Positions 36,404-44,603 of a stretch of DNA of 64,000 nucleotides are shown here, piece after piece. The translations under genes and the position numbers were made by a program. The notes beneath the pieces are model-generated. The model saw only the letters and a program-made list of their open reading frames with translations. It did no database searches and was not told the origin of the DNA. Position 1 is the stretch's first letter; each line of letters opens with the position of its first letter. The stretch comes from Acidimicrobiaceae bacterium (lineage in GTDB: Bacteria > Actinomycetota > Acidimicrobiia > Acidimicrobiales > RAAP-2), in contig PKYK01000030.1 in assembly GCA_003133665.1 (NCBI GenBank), positions 1 through 64,000 of the forward strand, given 5' to 3'.

Positions 36404-37357
36404 TTGATTTCATTTTTCACTTCGCACTTCGCTACCTTGCGCCTCGAGTTCTGGGCGCTGCTCGTGGGGGGCGTCGCGAACGGGTTGATCTACGCCATGG
36501 TGGCCATTGGCTACACGATGGTCTATGGCGTGCTGCGCCTCATCAACTTCGCCCACTCAGAGATCTTCATGTCCGGGGGGTTCGGCGGCCTCTTTGTCTT
36601 GCGGGCACTCGTAGGCAACTCAACCCCGAGTGGCATGTCGTCCTTCGTCCTCGTGATCGTTGGTATCGTGTCCGGCGCGCTGGTGGGGGCTATCTTGGCG
36701 GCCTTGCTCGAGCGAGTGGCGTACCGGCCGCTTCGGCGTCGAAACGCACCCAAGCTCGCGTACCTGATCAGCGCGATTGGTGCCTCCTACTTCCTCTTCA
36801 ACATGGCCGGGAAGGAATTCGGACGCTACAACTTGGCCGTTCCCCAGATCTTTAACGACCACCCGGTCTTCACCATCTACGGCGCCCCGGTGCAGTTGTA
36901 CGCCATCATCGTCCTGATCGCCGGGCTGATCATGCTCGTCGTGCTCGACCGGATTGTCGCCACCACCAGATTGGGTCGTAGCATCCGCGCGGTCGCCCAG
37001 GACGCAGAGACGGCGTCGCTCATGGGTGTGAACATCGACCGGACCATTGCGACAACGTTCATCCTTGGGGGCGCTCTGGGAGGCGCCGCGGGCTTCCTCT
37101 TCGGATTGGGGTCCGGTGTGGTATTCACGATGGGCTTTACGCCTGCGTTGAAGGCCTTCACGGCCGCTGTGCTCGGTGGAATAGGGAACCTGCGCGGCGC
37201 GGTCATCGGCGGCCTGCTGCTCGGCCTCGTCGAGAGTTTTTCAGTGGCCTTCGTGAACGGTGCGTACATTGACGTCGTGGCGTTCGTCATCCTCGTCCTC
37301 GTGCTGCTCGTTCGACCCACGGGAATCCTGGGAGAACGGCTGGGGAGGGCGGCCTGA
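36404..37357 (+). CDS. livH: LIV-type ABC transporter permease (LivH)
   Basis: Integral membrane permease, about 317 aa, with roughly eight helices and the LivH signature YTMVYGVLRLINFAHSEIFM near residue 35. The C-terminal part AVLGGIGNLRGAVIGGLLLGL is typical. The start is unclear: TTG 36404 just behind AGGGGAG is the best available codon upstream of the first helix. Stop and livM start overlap by one base. Confidence 0.9.
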   Translation: MISFFTSHFATLRLEFWALLVGGVANGLIYAMVAIGYTMVYGVLRLINFAHSEIFMSGGFGGLFVLRALVGNSTPSGMSSFVLVIVGIVSGALVGAILAALLERVAYRPLRRRNAPKLAYLISAIGASYFLFNMAGKEFGRYNLAVPQIFNDHPVFTIYGAPVQLYAIIVLIAGLIMLVVLDRIVATTRLGRSIRAVAQDAETASLMGVNIDRTIATTFILGGALGGAAGFLFGLGSGVVFTMGFTPALKAFTAAVLGGIGNLRGAVIGGLLLGLVESFSVAFVNGAYIDVVAFVILVLVLLVRPTGILGERLGRAA

Positions 37358-38700
37358 TGCGAAGGGTGTGGGACAACCCCTTGGTTCGCCGATTGATGGC
37401 TTCGATGGCCATCGCCGTCGTCGTCGCGGTAGTGACCGGACCACCGGGGAGCTCAGAGAAGCCGTCCGCGGGACTGTCCGGCTCATTCGCCGAGAAGTCC
37501 TCGTTCTTCGGGCTATTCCAGACTCGGCGCTTTGTCGTCTTCGTGGCCTTCGCGCTCCTGTTCTGGGGCGCCTGGTCACTGTGGTTGGCGTGGGGTGAAA
37601 TGGTGAAGTTCAGGTCGACGAAGTTGCTGCGCCGCCCGCGAGCGGTCACTGAGCGGCGCTCGATCCGCTGGAGCGCCGCGATCGTGCTCATCGTGATCGG
37701 ATTCCTGCTGCCCACGTTCGTCCATGACCCCTTCTGGCAGACCGTGATGGTCGAACAGATTGCGATCTACGTCCTGCTGGCACTCGGACTCAATGTGGTT
37801 GTCGGATTCGCTGGACTCCTTGACCTTGGCTTCGTTGCCTTCTACGCCATTGGGGCGTATGCCACGGCGTGGGTCACTGGAGCGTTGCCTACCCCCGCTC
37901 CGTTCGGGGGTCCGATCAACCCCTTTTTCGCGATTCCGATTGCCATCGTCATGGTGATGCTCGCGGGCATCATCCTGGGTGCGCCGACACTGCGGCTTCG
38001 AGGCGACTACCTGGCGATCGTCACGCTGGGGTTCGGCGAGATCATCGCGATCTTCGCCAACAACCTCTACGGCATTACCGGTGGAGCAACCGGCACCAAT
38101 CAAATACCCCACTTCTCGATCCATTTGGGACCGGTGAAGTACCTGTGGGGGCTGGCCCCCGTGCCGTACTACTACCTGGCGCTCGGTTTCGTCGTCTTAT
38201 TCCTTGTCGTCTTCTCTCTGCTAGAGCACTCGCGCGTCGGCCGGGCGTGGACGGCGATTCGCGAGGATGAGGTCGCGGCGGAGTCGATCGGGATCAACCC
38301 GCTGAAGTACAAGGTGATGGCCTTTTCCATCGGTGCAGCGAGCTCTGGATTCGCCGGGGTCATGACGGCCGCCCAGACGAACTTCGTCTCTCCCACCTCG
38401 TTCGGGCTGCTTTTTTCGATCAACATTCTTGTCCTCGTGATCTTCGGTGGCATGGGATCCATCAAGGGCGTGCTGATCGGCGCAATAGCGATCCAGACGA
38501 TGTCGATGTACCTGATTCACACTCCACCGGCCGGCTACCAGCCCCCCGATCTTTATATCTACTTGGGTGCCTTGCTCGTCGTGATGATGATCTTCCGCCC
38601 GGCAGGACTATTCCCCTCTCGTCGACGCAAGCGCGAGATCGGACTTGCCGAAGCTGGCGAAGGGCACATGGACGAGGTCCTGACCGGTGACGTGCCGTGA
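37357..38700 (+). CDS. livM: LIV-type ABC transporter permease (LivM)
   Basis: 447-aa permease, longer than average because of about 100 N-terminal residues with two extra hydrophobic segments before the conserved core. Core signatures: LLALGLNVVVGFAGLLDLGFVAFYAIGAY, then RGDYLAIVTLGFGEI, and VFGGMGSIKGVLIGA. Pairs with LivH to form the channel. ATG 37357 overlaps the livH stop; the 3' end overlaps livG by 4 nt. Confidence 0.92.
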   Translation: MRRVWDNPLVRRLMASMAIAVVVAVVTGPPGSSEKPSAGLSGSFAEKSSFFGLFQTRRFVVFVAFALLFWGAWSLWLAWGEMVKFRSTKLLRRPRAVTERRSIRWSAAIVLIVIGFLLPTFVHDPFWQTVMVEQIAIYVLLALGLNVVVGFAGLLDLGFVAFYAIGAYATAWVTGALPTPAPFGGPINPFFAIPIAIVMVMLAGIILGAPTLRLRGDYLAIVTLGFGEIIAIFANNLYGITGGATGTNQIPHFSIHLGPVKYLWGLAPVPYYYLALGFVVLFLVVFSLLEHSRVGRAWTAIREDEVAAESIGINPLKYKVMAFSIGAASSGFAGVMTAAQTNFVSPTSFGLLFSINILVLVIFGGMGSIKGVLIGAIAIQTMSMYLIHTPPAGYQPPDLYIYLGALLVVMMIFRPAGLFPSRRRKREIGLAEAGEGHMDEVLTGDVP

Positions 38701-39506
38701 CCACTGACAACATCTTCGACGTGCGCAACGTCACGCTCCGCTTCGGTGGGGTGGTGTCTTTGAGCGATGTCAGCCTCCACCATCAGCGCGGCGAAATTCT
38801 GGCGGTGATCGGTCCCAACGGGGCAGGCAAGACATCACTGTTCAACTCGCTGACAGGCGTCTACCAGCCTCAGGAAGGCGTCATCACGTTCACAGGTCGA
38901 GACGTCACGCCGATTTCGATCATCGGTCGAAAGGCCCACCGAGTGAGTTCGGCGGGCGTCGCGCGCACCTTTCAGGCATCGCGGATGTTCAGCGCCCTCA
39001 CGACGTTCGAGAACGTGAAGATCGGCGCGGAGTCACACAAGGGCATCGGCGCGTTTGGCGCCATGGTGAAAGGTCCCCGCACCCGCCGCGGCGAAAGGGA
39101 GTCCGACCTCAAGACCATTGAGCTACTCAACTTCGTCGGGCTGCGTGACAAGGCCAACACTGTGTCGGCGTCACTCTCCTACGGAGACCGTCGCCGTTTG
39201 GAGATCGCCCGCGGCCTCGCGACCAATCCTCAGGTTCTGCTGCTGGACGAGCCCGCCGCCGGTACGAATCCCGCGGAGAAGATCCAACTCACGGAGTTGA
39301 TCCGCAAGGTTCGCGACGAAATGGGCGTGTCGATTCTGCTGATCGAGCACGACATGAAGCTCGTGATGTCACTCGCGGAGCGGTTGTACGTGTTGAACTT
39401 CGGCAGCGTGATCGCCGAGGGGACTCCCGCGGAGATTCGAGCGAATACCTCGGTCGTCGAGGCGTACCTCGGTTCGAGCGAACACGAGCCAGAGGGGCTG
39501 ATGTAA
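38697..39506 (+). CDS. livG: LIV-type ABC transporter ATP-binding protein (LivG)
   Basis: 269-aa ATPase. Walker A GPNGAGKTS (about 39-47), signature region LSYGDRRRLEIARGLA in place of LSGGQ, as is common in LivG, Walker B VLLLDEPAAG, and switch His in LLIEHDM. GTG 38697 overlaps the livM stop (GTGA), and the stop overlaps livF by one base. Confidence 0.93.
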   Translation: MTTDNIFDVRNVTLRFGGVVSLSDVSLHHQRGEILAVIGPNGAGKTSLFNSLTGVYQPQEGVITFTGRDVTPISIIGRKAHRVSSAGVARTFQASRMFSALTTFENVKIGAESHKGIGAFGAMVKGPRTRRGERESDLKTIELLNFVGLRDKANTVSASLSYGDRRRLEIARGLATNPQVLLLDEPAAGTNPAEKIQLTELIRKVRDEMGVSILLIEHDMKLVMSLAERLYVLNFGSVIAEGTPAEIRANTSVVEAYLGSSEHEPEGLM

Positions 39507-40219
39507 TGCTGCAGGTCAAGGACGCGGTTGTTCGCTACGGAGCCATCACCGCGCTGCACGGGATCTCCTTTGAGGTCCAACAGGGCGAAATCGTCACGCT
39601 ACTCGGGGCGAACGGTGCCGGCAAGACGACGACGCTGCGGATGCTGTCGGGACTGCACGCACCGTCGGGTGGTCAGATCCTCTTCGAGGGTCAAGACGTG
39701 ACCTTGACGAAGGCCCACCAGTTCAGTGCCCTGGGTATCAGTCACGTTCCCGAGGGTCGTCGGATCTTCCCCCAGATGACGGTGGAGGAGAACCTCGAAA
39801 TGGGGGCTTTCGTTCGCAGCGGCGGATTTGGTGATGACATCGAGAAGATGTACTCGATCTTTCCCATCTTGAAGGATCGACGCAAGCAGATGGGTGCGAA
39901 CCTCTCCGGCGGGGAACAGCAGATGCTGGCGATTGCGCGCGCGCTGATGGCCCGGCCACGGCTCCTGCTACTCGATGAACCTTCGATGGGACTTGCTCCA
40001 ATGATCGTCGAGACGATCTTCAAGATCATCGGCGATATCCGAGCTGAAGGAACGACGGTGTTTCTGGTCGAGCAGAACGCGGCGCAGGCGTTGCGCCTGG
40101 CCGACCGCGGCTACGTCATGGAAAACGGGCGCATCGTCTTCACCGATACCGCGAAGAACCTGCTGCATGATGAGCGTGTCCGTGCGGTGTACCTTGGCGA
40201 ATCGGTCGAAGGTTCCTGA
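39506..40219 (+). CDS. livF: LIV-type ABC transporter ATP-binding protein (LivF)
   Basis: 237-aa ATPase, second of the pair. Walker A GANGAGKTT, signature LSGGEQQMLAIARAL, Walker B LLLLDEPSMGL, Q-loop region with SHVPEGRRIFPQMTVEEN diagnostic for LivF. Last gene of the importer; the YbaK-like gene follows after 6 nt. Confidence 0.94.
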   Translation: MLQVKDAVVRYGAITALHGISFEVQQGEIVTLLGANGAGKTTTLRMLSGLHAPSGGQILFEGQDVTLTKAHQFSALGISHVPEGRRIFPQMTVEENLEMGAFVRSGGFGDDIEKMYSIFPILKDRRKQMGANLSGGEQQMLAIARALMARPRLLLLDEPSMGLAPMIVETIFKIIGDIRAEGTTVFLVEQNAAQALRLADRGYVMENGRIVFTDTAKNLLHDERVRAVYLGESVEGS

Positions 40220-40225
40220 GCGAAC

Positions 40226-40717
40226 GTGGAGGGGATGCCGGACCTTCACCCCAGTGCCCAGCGAGTCGCGGATTCGCTGATCGCGCGCGGTGTCCGCGGT
40301 CCATTTCGCCAGTTCGACGTCTCAACCAAGTCCTCGGCCGATGCGGCCGCCGCACTGGGCTGTGACGTGGGCCAAATAGCGAGTTGCCTCGTTTTCATGG
40401 TTGACGACGAGCCGGTCGTCGTCGTCAAGAGCGGGGCGTTGCGGGTCGACACCGCCAAGTTGCGCGAAGTCGCGAAGGGAACGGCCGTGCGTCAGGCGTC
40501 GCCCGGTGAGGTGCGCGCGGCGACCGGTCAACCCATTGGCGGTGTCTCACCGACGGGCTGGCCGAATTCACTGCGCGTCTTCATTGACGACTCGTTGGCC
40601 CAGTACGACCTGGTGTGGTCGGCGTGCGGTACGCCGAATGCGGCGTTCGCAACGACGTACGACGAGCTTCGCGATCTCACCGGCGCCATTCCGATCTCAC
40701 TTCGTCCATCTTCCTAA
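40226..40717 (+). CDS. YbaK/EbsC-family aminoacyl-tRNA deacylase
   Basis: 163-aa free-standing editing domain. It shows QIASCLVFMVDDEPVVVVKSG with the conserved Lys, and GQPIGGVSPTGWP matching the family G-x-x-P-G motif. Homologues hydrolyse misacylated Ala- or Cys-tRNA-Pro. As the proS at 2485 lacks its own editing domain, trans-editing of tRNA-Pro is a reasonable role. Start is GTG 40226 or ATG 40235. Confidence 0.85.
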   Translation: MEGMPDLHPSAQRVADSLIARGVRGPFRQFDVSTKSSADAAAALGCDVGQIASCLVFMVDDEPVVVVKSGALRVDTAKLREVAKGTAVRQASPGEVRAATGQPIGGVSPTGWPNSLRVFIDDSLAQYDLVWSACGTPNAAFATTYDELRDLTGAIPISLRPSS

Positions 40718-40773
40718 TTTCCGTTCACGACGCGACGGATCACGACCGTTGCGTTGCCGGAAAAGGAGACCAG

Positions 40774-41508
40774 ATGGAGTATGAAGTAGGCGGCTACGAG
40801 CAAGGCCCGTGTTGGCGCGATGTGGCGGATGTGTTTGCCGCGGGAATCTCCAATGTGCTGCTCTACGGTCCGCCCGGCACCGGCAAGACCTTTGCGGCCC
40901 TTCGCTACGGCGTGGTCACTGGACAGGCGGAACGTCTGGTCTGCACCGAGGACCTGACCACGGGAGAGATCACCGGAACGTGGATACCGGTGGGTGAGGG
41001 GCGTTGGGAATGGCGAGAGGGACCGGCCATTCGCTCGTGGCGCGGTGAGGGTGGGCTCGGCGGACGTTTGGTGATCGATGAGGTCGATCGCGCGTCGGGC
41101 GACGCCTTGAGCACGCTGCTCGCCATGACCGACTCACCCGAGTCGGCACGCTGGCGCAACCCCGAGAGCGGGGAATGGGTACGACCCGGGCCAGACTTCT
41201 CGGTCGTGATGACCACCAATCTGGAAGATCTTGACGATCTGCCTTCTGCGCTTCGCGATCGCTTCGCGGTGTGCATCCGCATTGACCGCCCGCATCCGTC
41301 CGCGGTGCAATCGCTCAGCAGCGACCTGCGTGCGCCGGCGCTCGCGGGCTCGCTCGGCGAGCCACAGCGCCGGGTGTCGCTACGCAGCTTCTACGCATTC
41401 GATCAGTTGCGGCGCGGGTGCGGTGCGCAGCGGGCGGCCCAGTTGGTATTTGGCGACGACAAGGCCACGGGGGTGTTGGACGCACTGTCGATTGGGGCAC
41501 TGCGTTGA
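40774..41508 (+). CDS. MoxR-like AAA+ ATPase
   Basis: 244-aa single AAA_5-type ATPase. Walker A GPPGTGKTF (about 32-40), Walker B RLVIDEVDRAS, sensor-1 region VVMTTNLEDLDDLP and arginine finger in ALRDRF. ATG 40774 follows AAAAGGAGA. The stop overlaps the start of the next gene (TTGA), so the two are coupled. MoxR ATPases work as chaperones with VWA-domain partners, and the next gene encodes one. Confidence 0.88.
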   Translation: MEYEVGGYEQGPCWRDVADVFAAGISNVLLYGPPGTGKTFAALRYGVVTGQAERLVCTEDLTTGEITGTWIPVGEGRWEWREGPAIRSWRGEGGLGGRLVIDEVDRASGDALSTLLAMTDSPESARWRNPESGEWVRPGPDFSVVMTTNLEDLDDLPSALRDRFAVCIRIDRPHPSAVQSLSSDLRAPALAGSLGEPQRRVSLRSFYAFDQLRRGCGAQRAAQLVFGDDKATGVLDALSIGALR

Positions 41509-42860
41509 AGAACGTTGCCATTTTCCCCGAACTCGTGACCGGTCGGGAGGATGACTTTGCGGCGCGAACCTGGCGAATTCACCAGGGCTCGACGCTTCGC
41601 GGCGAAGCGAGTTGCAATCTCACGGAACGGATCCTGGAGGTTCCGTTCGGCCACGATTCCCGTTCCAGAGTCGTGCGCGCCCACGAACTGATGCACGCAC
41701 GGGTGAGTCCCCACGGACTCAGCTGGGAGACTCTCTTCGCCGACGTGTCACCGCGGGCGCTCGAGTGCGCCGAGGAGTATCGCGTGAATTCGCTCCTCGA
41801 TCGACTGGGCTTCGACGTCGCACTGCTGCGCGACGGATCGGAGAAGAGCGGCGGTCGTCGCCTCGCCGAGGCGGGCGAGTGGGACCAGGCGGTGTGCTTT
41901 CTCCTGGCCGTGCTCGGCACCGGCTCCGAACGCGATTACTTGGCGGGGATCCGAGCGGGCAATCCGGCGTGGCTGCCCGGTCTTCGGGCGGTCCGCAAGC
42001 GAGCGGTTGCGTTGATGAGTCGTTACGCCACGGCGTCGATCGGGGCCACGCATCGTGACGACATGGGCGTGCCGATGGGCTACGCGCAGACCACCGTCGT
42101 GCTCGCGCGATTGCTCACCCAGTCGATGGTGGCGCGAGTACCCGAGGATCCAGAAGCGTTGCGCCAGTTCCGTCGTTCCCTCGAACCTGGTGGCCGGCGG
42201 CCACCGACCGGCCGGTTTGCCGAGTTGTGCTTTGCCGAGCAGGGCGAGATGCGCCGGCGCCCCCGCGCCTCGGGAGTTCGCCACTCCCGGGCCTCCACCA
42301 CGGGAACGGTCATGCGCTTTCCAGGCCGACTCCTCACCGATGAGCAGCAGCGAGCCTTCGGACGAACGGCGCACCATCACGGTGGGATCGTCATCATTGA
42401 CCAGTCGGGCTCGATGGATATCGACGAGTGCGATCTCGAAGCTCTGATGCGGCGGGCGCCAGATGCGTTGGTGGTGGGCTATAGCCATCGACCCGGTGAT
42501 CGTGGCGTGACGGCGAACGCCTGGGTGCTCGCCCAGCGCGGCAAGGTGGCGGCTTCGTGCCCGTCAGGCAACGTCGGCAACGGAGTGGACGGTCCGATGC
42601 TTCGATGGGCCGTCTCCCAGCGGACCCGAGGCGAGCCGATCGTCTGGGTCACCGATGGGCAAGTCACCGACTCCCACGACCACCCGGACGAAGACCTCAC
42701 CGGTGAGTGTGCTCATCTCGTTTCGCGACACCGAATCCGTCTGGTTCGACAACTACCCGATGCGGCTGGGGCCCTGGCGGGTGGGCAATCTCTGTCCCCT
42801 CGCCAACAGGGCTCCTTCGGTCGGGTCGGGCGGAAATTGCTCGAAATCAAAGGCATTTAG
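41505..42860 (+). CDS. HExxH metallopeptidase-like + VWA-domain protein, MoxR partner
   Basis: 451 aa with no signal peptide. An HExxH motif (HELMH, residues 60-64) in the N-terminal part resembles putative metallopeptidase domains; the C-terminal half has a VWA MIDAS motif DQSGS (Asp near 299: GIVIIDQSGSMD) and a later WVTDGQVTD. This order resembles the poorly characterised DUF2201 (metallopeptidase + VWA-like) architecture. An Arg/Pro-rich linker separates the halves. TTG 41505 overlaps the ATPase stop. Substrate and trigger are unknown; the family assignment is from memory of the architecture. Confidence 0.75.
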   Translation: MKNVAIFPELVTGREDDFAARTWRIHQGSTLRGEASCNLTERILEVPFGHDSRSRVVRAHELMHARVSPHGLSWETLFADVSPRALECAEEYRVNSLLDRLGFDVALLRDGSEKSGGRRLAEAGEWDQAVCFLLAVLGTGSERDYLAGIRAGNPAWLPGLRAVRKRAVALMSRYATASIGATHRDDMGVPMGYAQTTVVLARLLTQSMVARVPEDPEALRQFRRSLEPGGRRPPTGRFAELCFAEQGEMRRRPRASGVRHSRASTTGTVMRFPGRLLTDEQQRAFGRTAHHHGGIVIIDQSGSMDIDECDLEALMRRAPDALVVGYSHRPGDRGVTANAWVLAQRGKVAASCPSGNVGNGVDGPMLRWAVSQRTRGEPIVWVTDGQVTDSHDHPDEDLTGECAHLVSRHRIRLVRQLPDAAGALAGGQSLSPRQQGSFGRVGRKLLEIKGI

Positions 42861-42887
42861 GGGCTCGCAAAACTCTGAAGGAAGGGC

Positions 42888-42933
42888 TTGCAACGAACAA
42901 CTGTTCGCCTTATGATGTACGAACAAGTGTTCG
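42888..42933 (+). promoter_or_regulatory. Tandem SOS boxes on the LysM-gene promoter
   Basis: TTGCAA (42888-42893), 17 nt, TATGAT (42911-42916). SOS box 1 CGAACAACTGTTCG (42894-42907) fills the spacer and box 2 CGAACAAGTGTTCG (42920-42933) covers the transcription start; centres are 26 bp apart. Tight LexA control is expected. Confidence 0.92.
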
Positions 42934-42953
42934 TAGCATGTGAGGAGTCCGAG

Positions 42954-43391
42954 ATGGCCGCAGTCCTGAGAGCAGAGACCGATCAGTTCCACGGGCTCGA
43001 GGCGCAACCGTTCCTGCACCTGGTGTCGATTGATCCTCAACGTCGCCCGCTGCGTACCGGCCGCTCATTGGCCCAGCGACGGGCCGCCCGAGCCCGCATG
43101 ATGCAACGACGACGCCGAACGCTGGTGGTGCTCTCCCTGGTCGCGGGACTCGTCGTGTTGTCGTGGCCGGGTCACGCCTTTGGGGGCGTCACCGGCGCGG
43201 GACTCTCGACTGATCTCGCCAACAGCTCGGTGCTGGCTTCGGGCATGGAGTACGTGGTTCAACCAGGAGACTCGATGCATTCAATCGCCGAACTGATGAA
43301 TCCCGTCGCCCCGTCGATTGCCCAATCTGATCTGGTGAGCGAGTTGGGTTCGTCGAACGTCGTGCCCGGCGAGCACATCCTAATTCCTTAG
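42954..43391 (+). CDS. SOS-induced LysM membrane protein (probable division inhibitor)
   Basis: 145 aa: basic cytoplasmic N-terminus (RRAARARMMQRRRR), one membrane helix (LVVLSLVAGLVVLSW, about 60-75), and a C-terminal LysM-like domain starting EYVVQPGDSMHSIAELM. Position before nrdR and SOS control match the actinobacterial Rv2719c/DivS-type proteins that block division after DNA damage. ATG 42954 is preceded by GAGGAG; upstream in-frame ATGs lie within the promoter. The exact target is unknown. Confidence 0.82.
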   Translation: MAAVLRAETDQFHGLEAQPFLHLVSIDPQRRPLRTGRSLAQRRAARARMMQRRRRTLVVLSLVAGLVVLSWPGHAFGGVTGAGLSTDLANSSVLASGMEYVVQPGDSMHSIAELMNPVAPSIAQSDLVSELGSSNVVPGEHILIP

Positions 43392-43422
43392 AATCTCAGG
43401 TATTTAGGTGTATCGTGAAGTG

Positions 43423-43893
43423 ATGCGCTGTCCTTTCTGTGCGGCAGATGATGACCGCGTTGTCGATTCGCGCTTGGCGTCCGATGGCGTAGCGATACGA
43501 CGACGCCGAGAGTGCGCGGCCTGCCTGCAGCGCTTCACCACCTTTGAGCGTATCGAGGAGATCGGCATCTACGTCATCAAGCGCTCGGGCGAGCGAGAGT
43601 TGTTCGACCGGGCCAAGATTCTGAGCGGCGTGCGATCCGCGTGCAAGAACCGGCCGGTTGACGAAGAGGTCATGGAGTCGCTGGTGCTCGCGATTGACGA
43701 ATCGATGCGTCTGTTGAACCGCGACGTGACGAGCGAGGAAGTCGGGATGTCCACGCTCGAGGCGCTGCGGCTGGTCGATGACGTGGCCTACGTGCGCTTC
43801 GCGTCGGTGTACAAGGGCTTTGAGGGCACCGAGGACTTCGCTCGCGAGATCGGCATGCTCGTCAAGACCACCGCCCCTAAACTGCGCGGCTAA
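43423..43893 (+). CDS. nrdR: Transcriptional repressor NrdR
   Basis: Zinc-ribbon/ATP-cone repressor of ribonucleotide reductase genes, 156 aa. N-terminal MRCPFC and CAAC make the Cys4 zinc ribbon; the ATP-cone spans about 45-135 (YVIKRSGERELFDRAKIL). TATCGT (43411-43416) is 6 nt before ATG 43423, a leaderless start. No nrd genes or NrdR boxes were recognised nearby. Confidence 0.95.
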   Translation: MRCPFCAADDDRVVDSRLASDGVAIRRRRECAACLQRFTTFERIEEIGIYVIKRSGERELFDRAKILSGVRSACKNRPVDEEVMESLVLAIDESMRLLNRDVTSEEVGMSTLEALRLVDDVAYVRFASVYKGFEGTEDFAREIGMLVKTTAPKLRG

Positions 43894-43895
43894 CC

Positions 43896-44603
43896 ATGCG
43901 CGCTCTTCGACTGCAGCCCAGCTCGGCCATGGCCATCTACGCCCATCCCGACGACGCTGACGTCGCCGCTGGCGGGCTCTTGGCGCTCTGGGCCAGCGAA
44001 GGCTGCGCCGTGCACCTGGTGGTGGTCTGTGACGGGGCCAAGGGTTCGCACGTGCCCCGCGCGGACTCGACCTTGCTGCGCGACGCGCGCCGCGAGGAAC
44101 AGCAGTTCGCCGCCGACCTGCTGGGCGCCGCCACCGTGATCGGTCTCGATCGCCCCGACGGCGGCGTCGTCAACGACGAGGAACTGCGAGCGTTGTTGGT
44201 GGGGCTGGTGCGTCTGTACCGTCCCGAAGTGGTGCTTGGTCCCGATCCCACCGCGACGTTCTTCGGTGGCGTGTACGTCAACCACCGCGATCACCGCGAG
44301 ACCGGTTGGGCGTTGCTCGATGCGGTGGCCCCGGCGGCGGCGATGCCGCTCTACTTTCCCGAACAGGGCGAACCGCACCAGGTCCGTCATCTGCTCTTGA
44401 GCGGCACGCACGAGCCCGACGTCGTGGCGGACGTGTCGCGCACGATCGACACCAAGGTCAAGGCCGTCCTGGCGCACACCTCCCAGCTCGCGGGTGACGC
44501 CGAGGCCATTCGCGAAGTCGTCTACGAACGCGCCGAGCAGGCTGGACGTCCGGTCGGTGTCGCCTTCGGTGAGGCCTTTCGCAGCGTTGAACTCGCCTTC
44601 TGA
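43896..44603 (+). CDS. PIG-L/LmbE-family N-acetylglucosaminyl deacetylase-like protein
   Basis: 235-aa zinc deacetylase family member. Metal motif AHPDDAD (about 16-22) and the later NHRDHRE. Actinobacterial relatives include MshB and Mca of mycothiol metabolism, but the exact role cannot be set here. Starts 2 nt after nrdR and overlaps dinB by 17 nt. Confidence 0.85.
   Translation: MRALRLQPSSAMAIYAHPDDADVAAGGLLALWASEGCAVHLVVVCDGAKGSHVPRADSTLLRDARREEQQFAADLLGAATVIGLDRPDGGVVNDEELRALLVGLVRLYRPEVVLGPDPTATFFGGVYVNHRDHRETGWALLDAVAPAAAMPLYFPEQGEPHQVRHLLLSGTHEPDVVADVSRTIDTKVKAVLAHTSQLAGDAEAIREVVYERAEQAGRPVGVAFGEAFRSVELAF

Noticed and set aside
44460..44587. SOS box in front of dinB
   Set aside because: No CGAAC-N4-GTTCG match is present upstream of dinB; it probably depends on read-through from the nrdR or LysM promoters.
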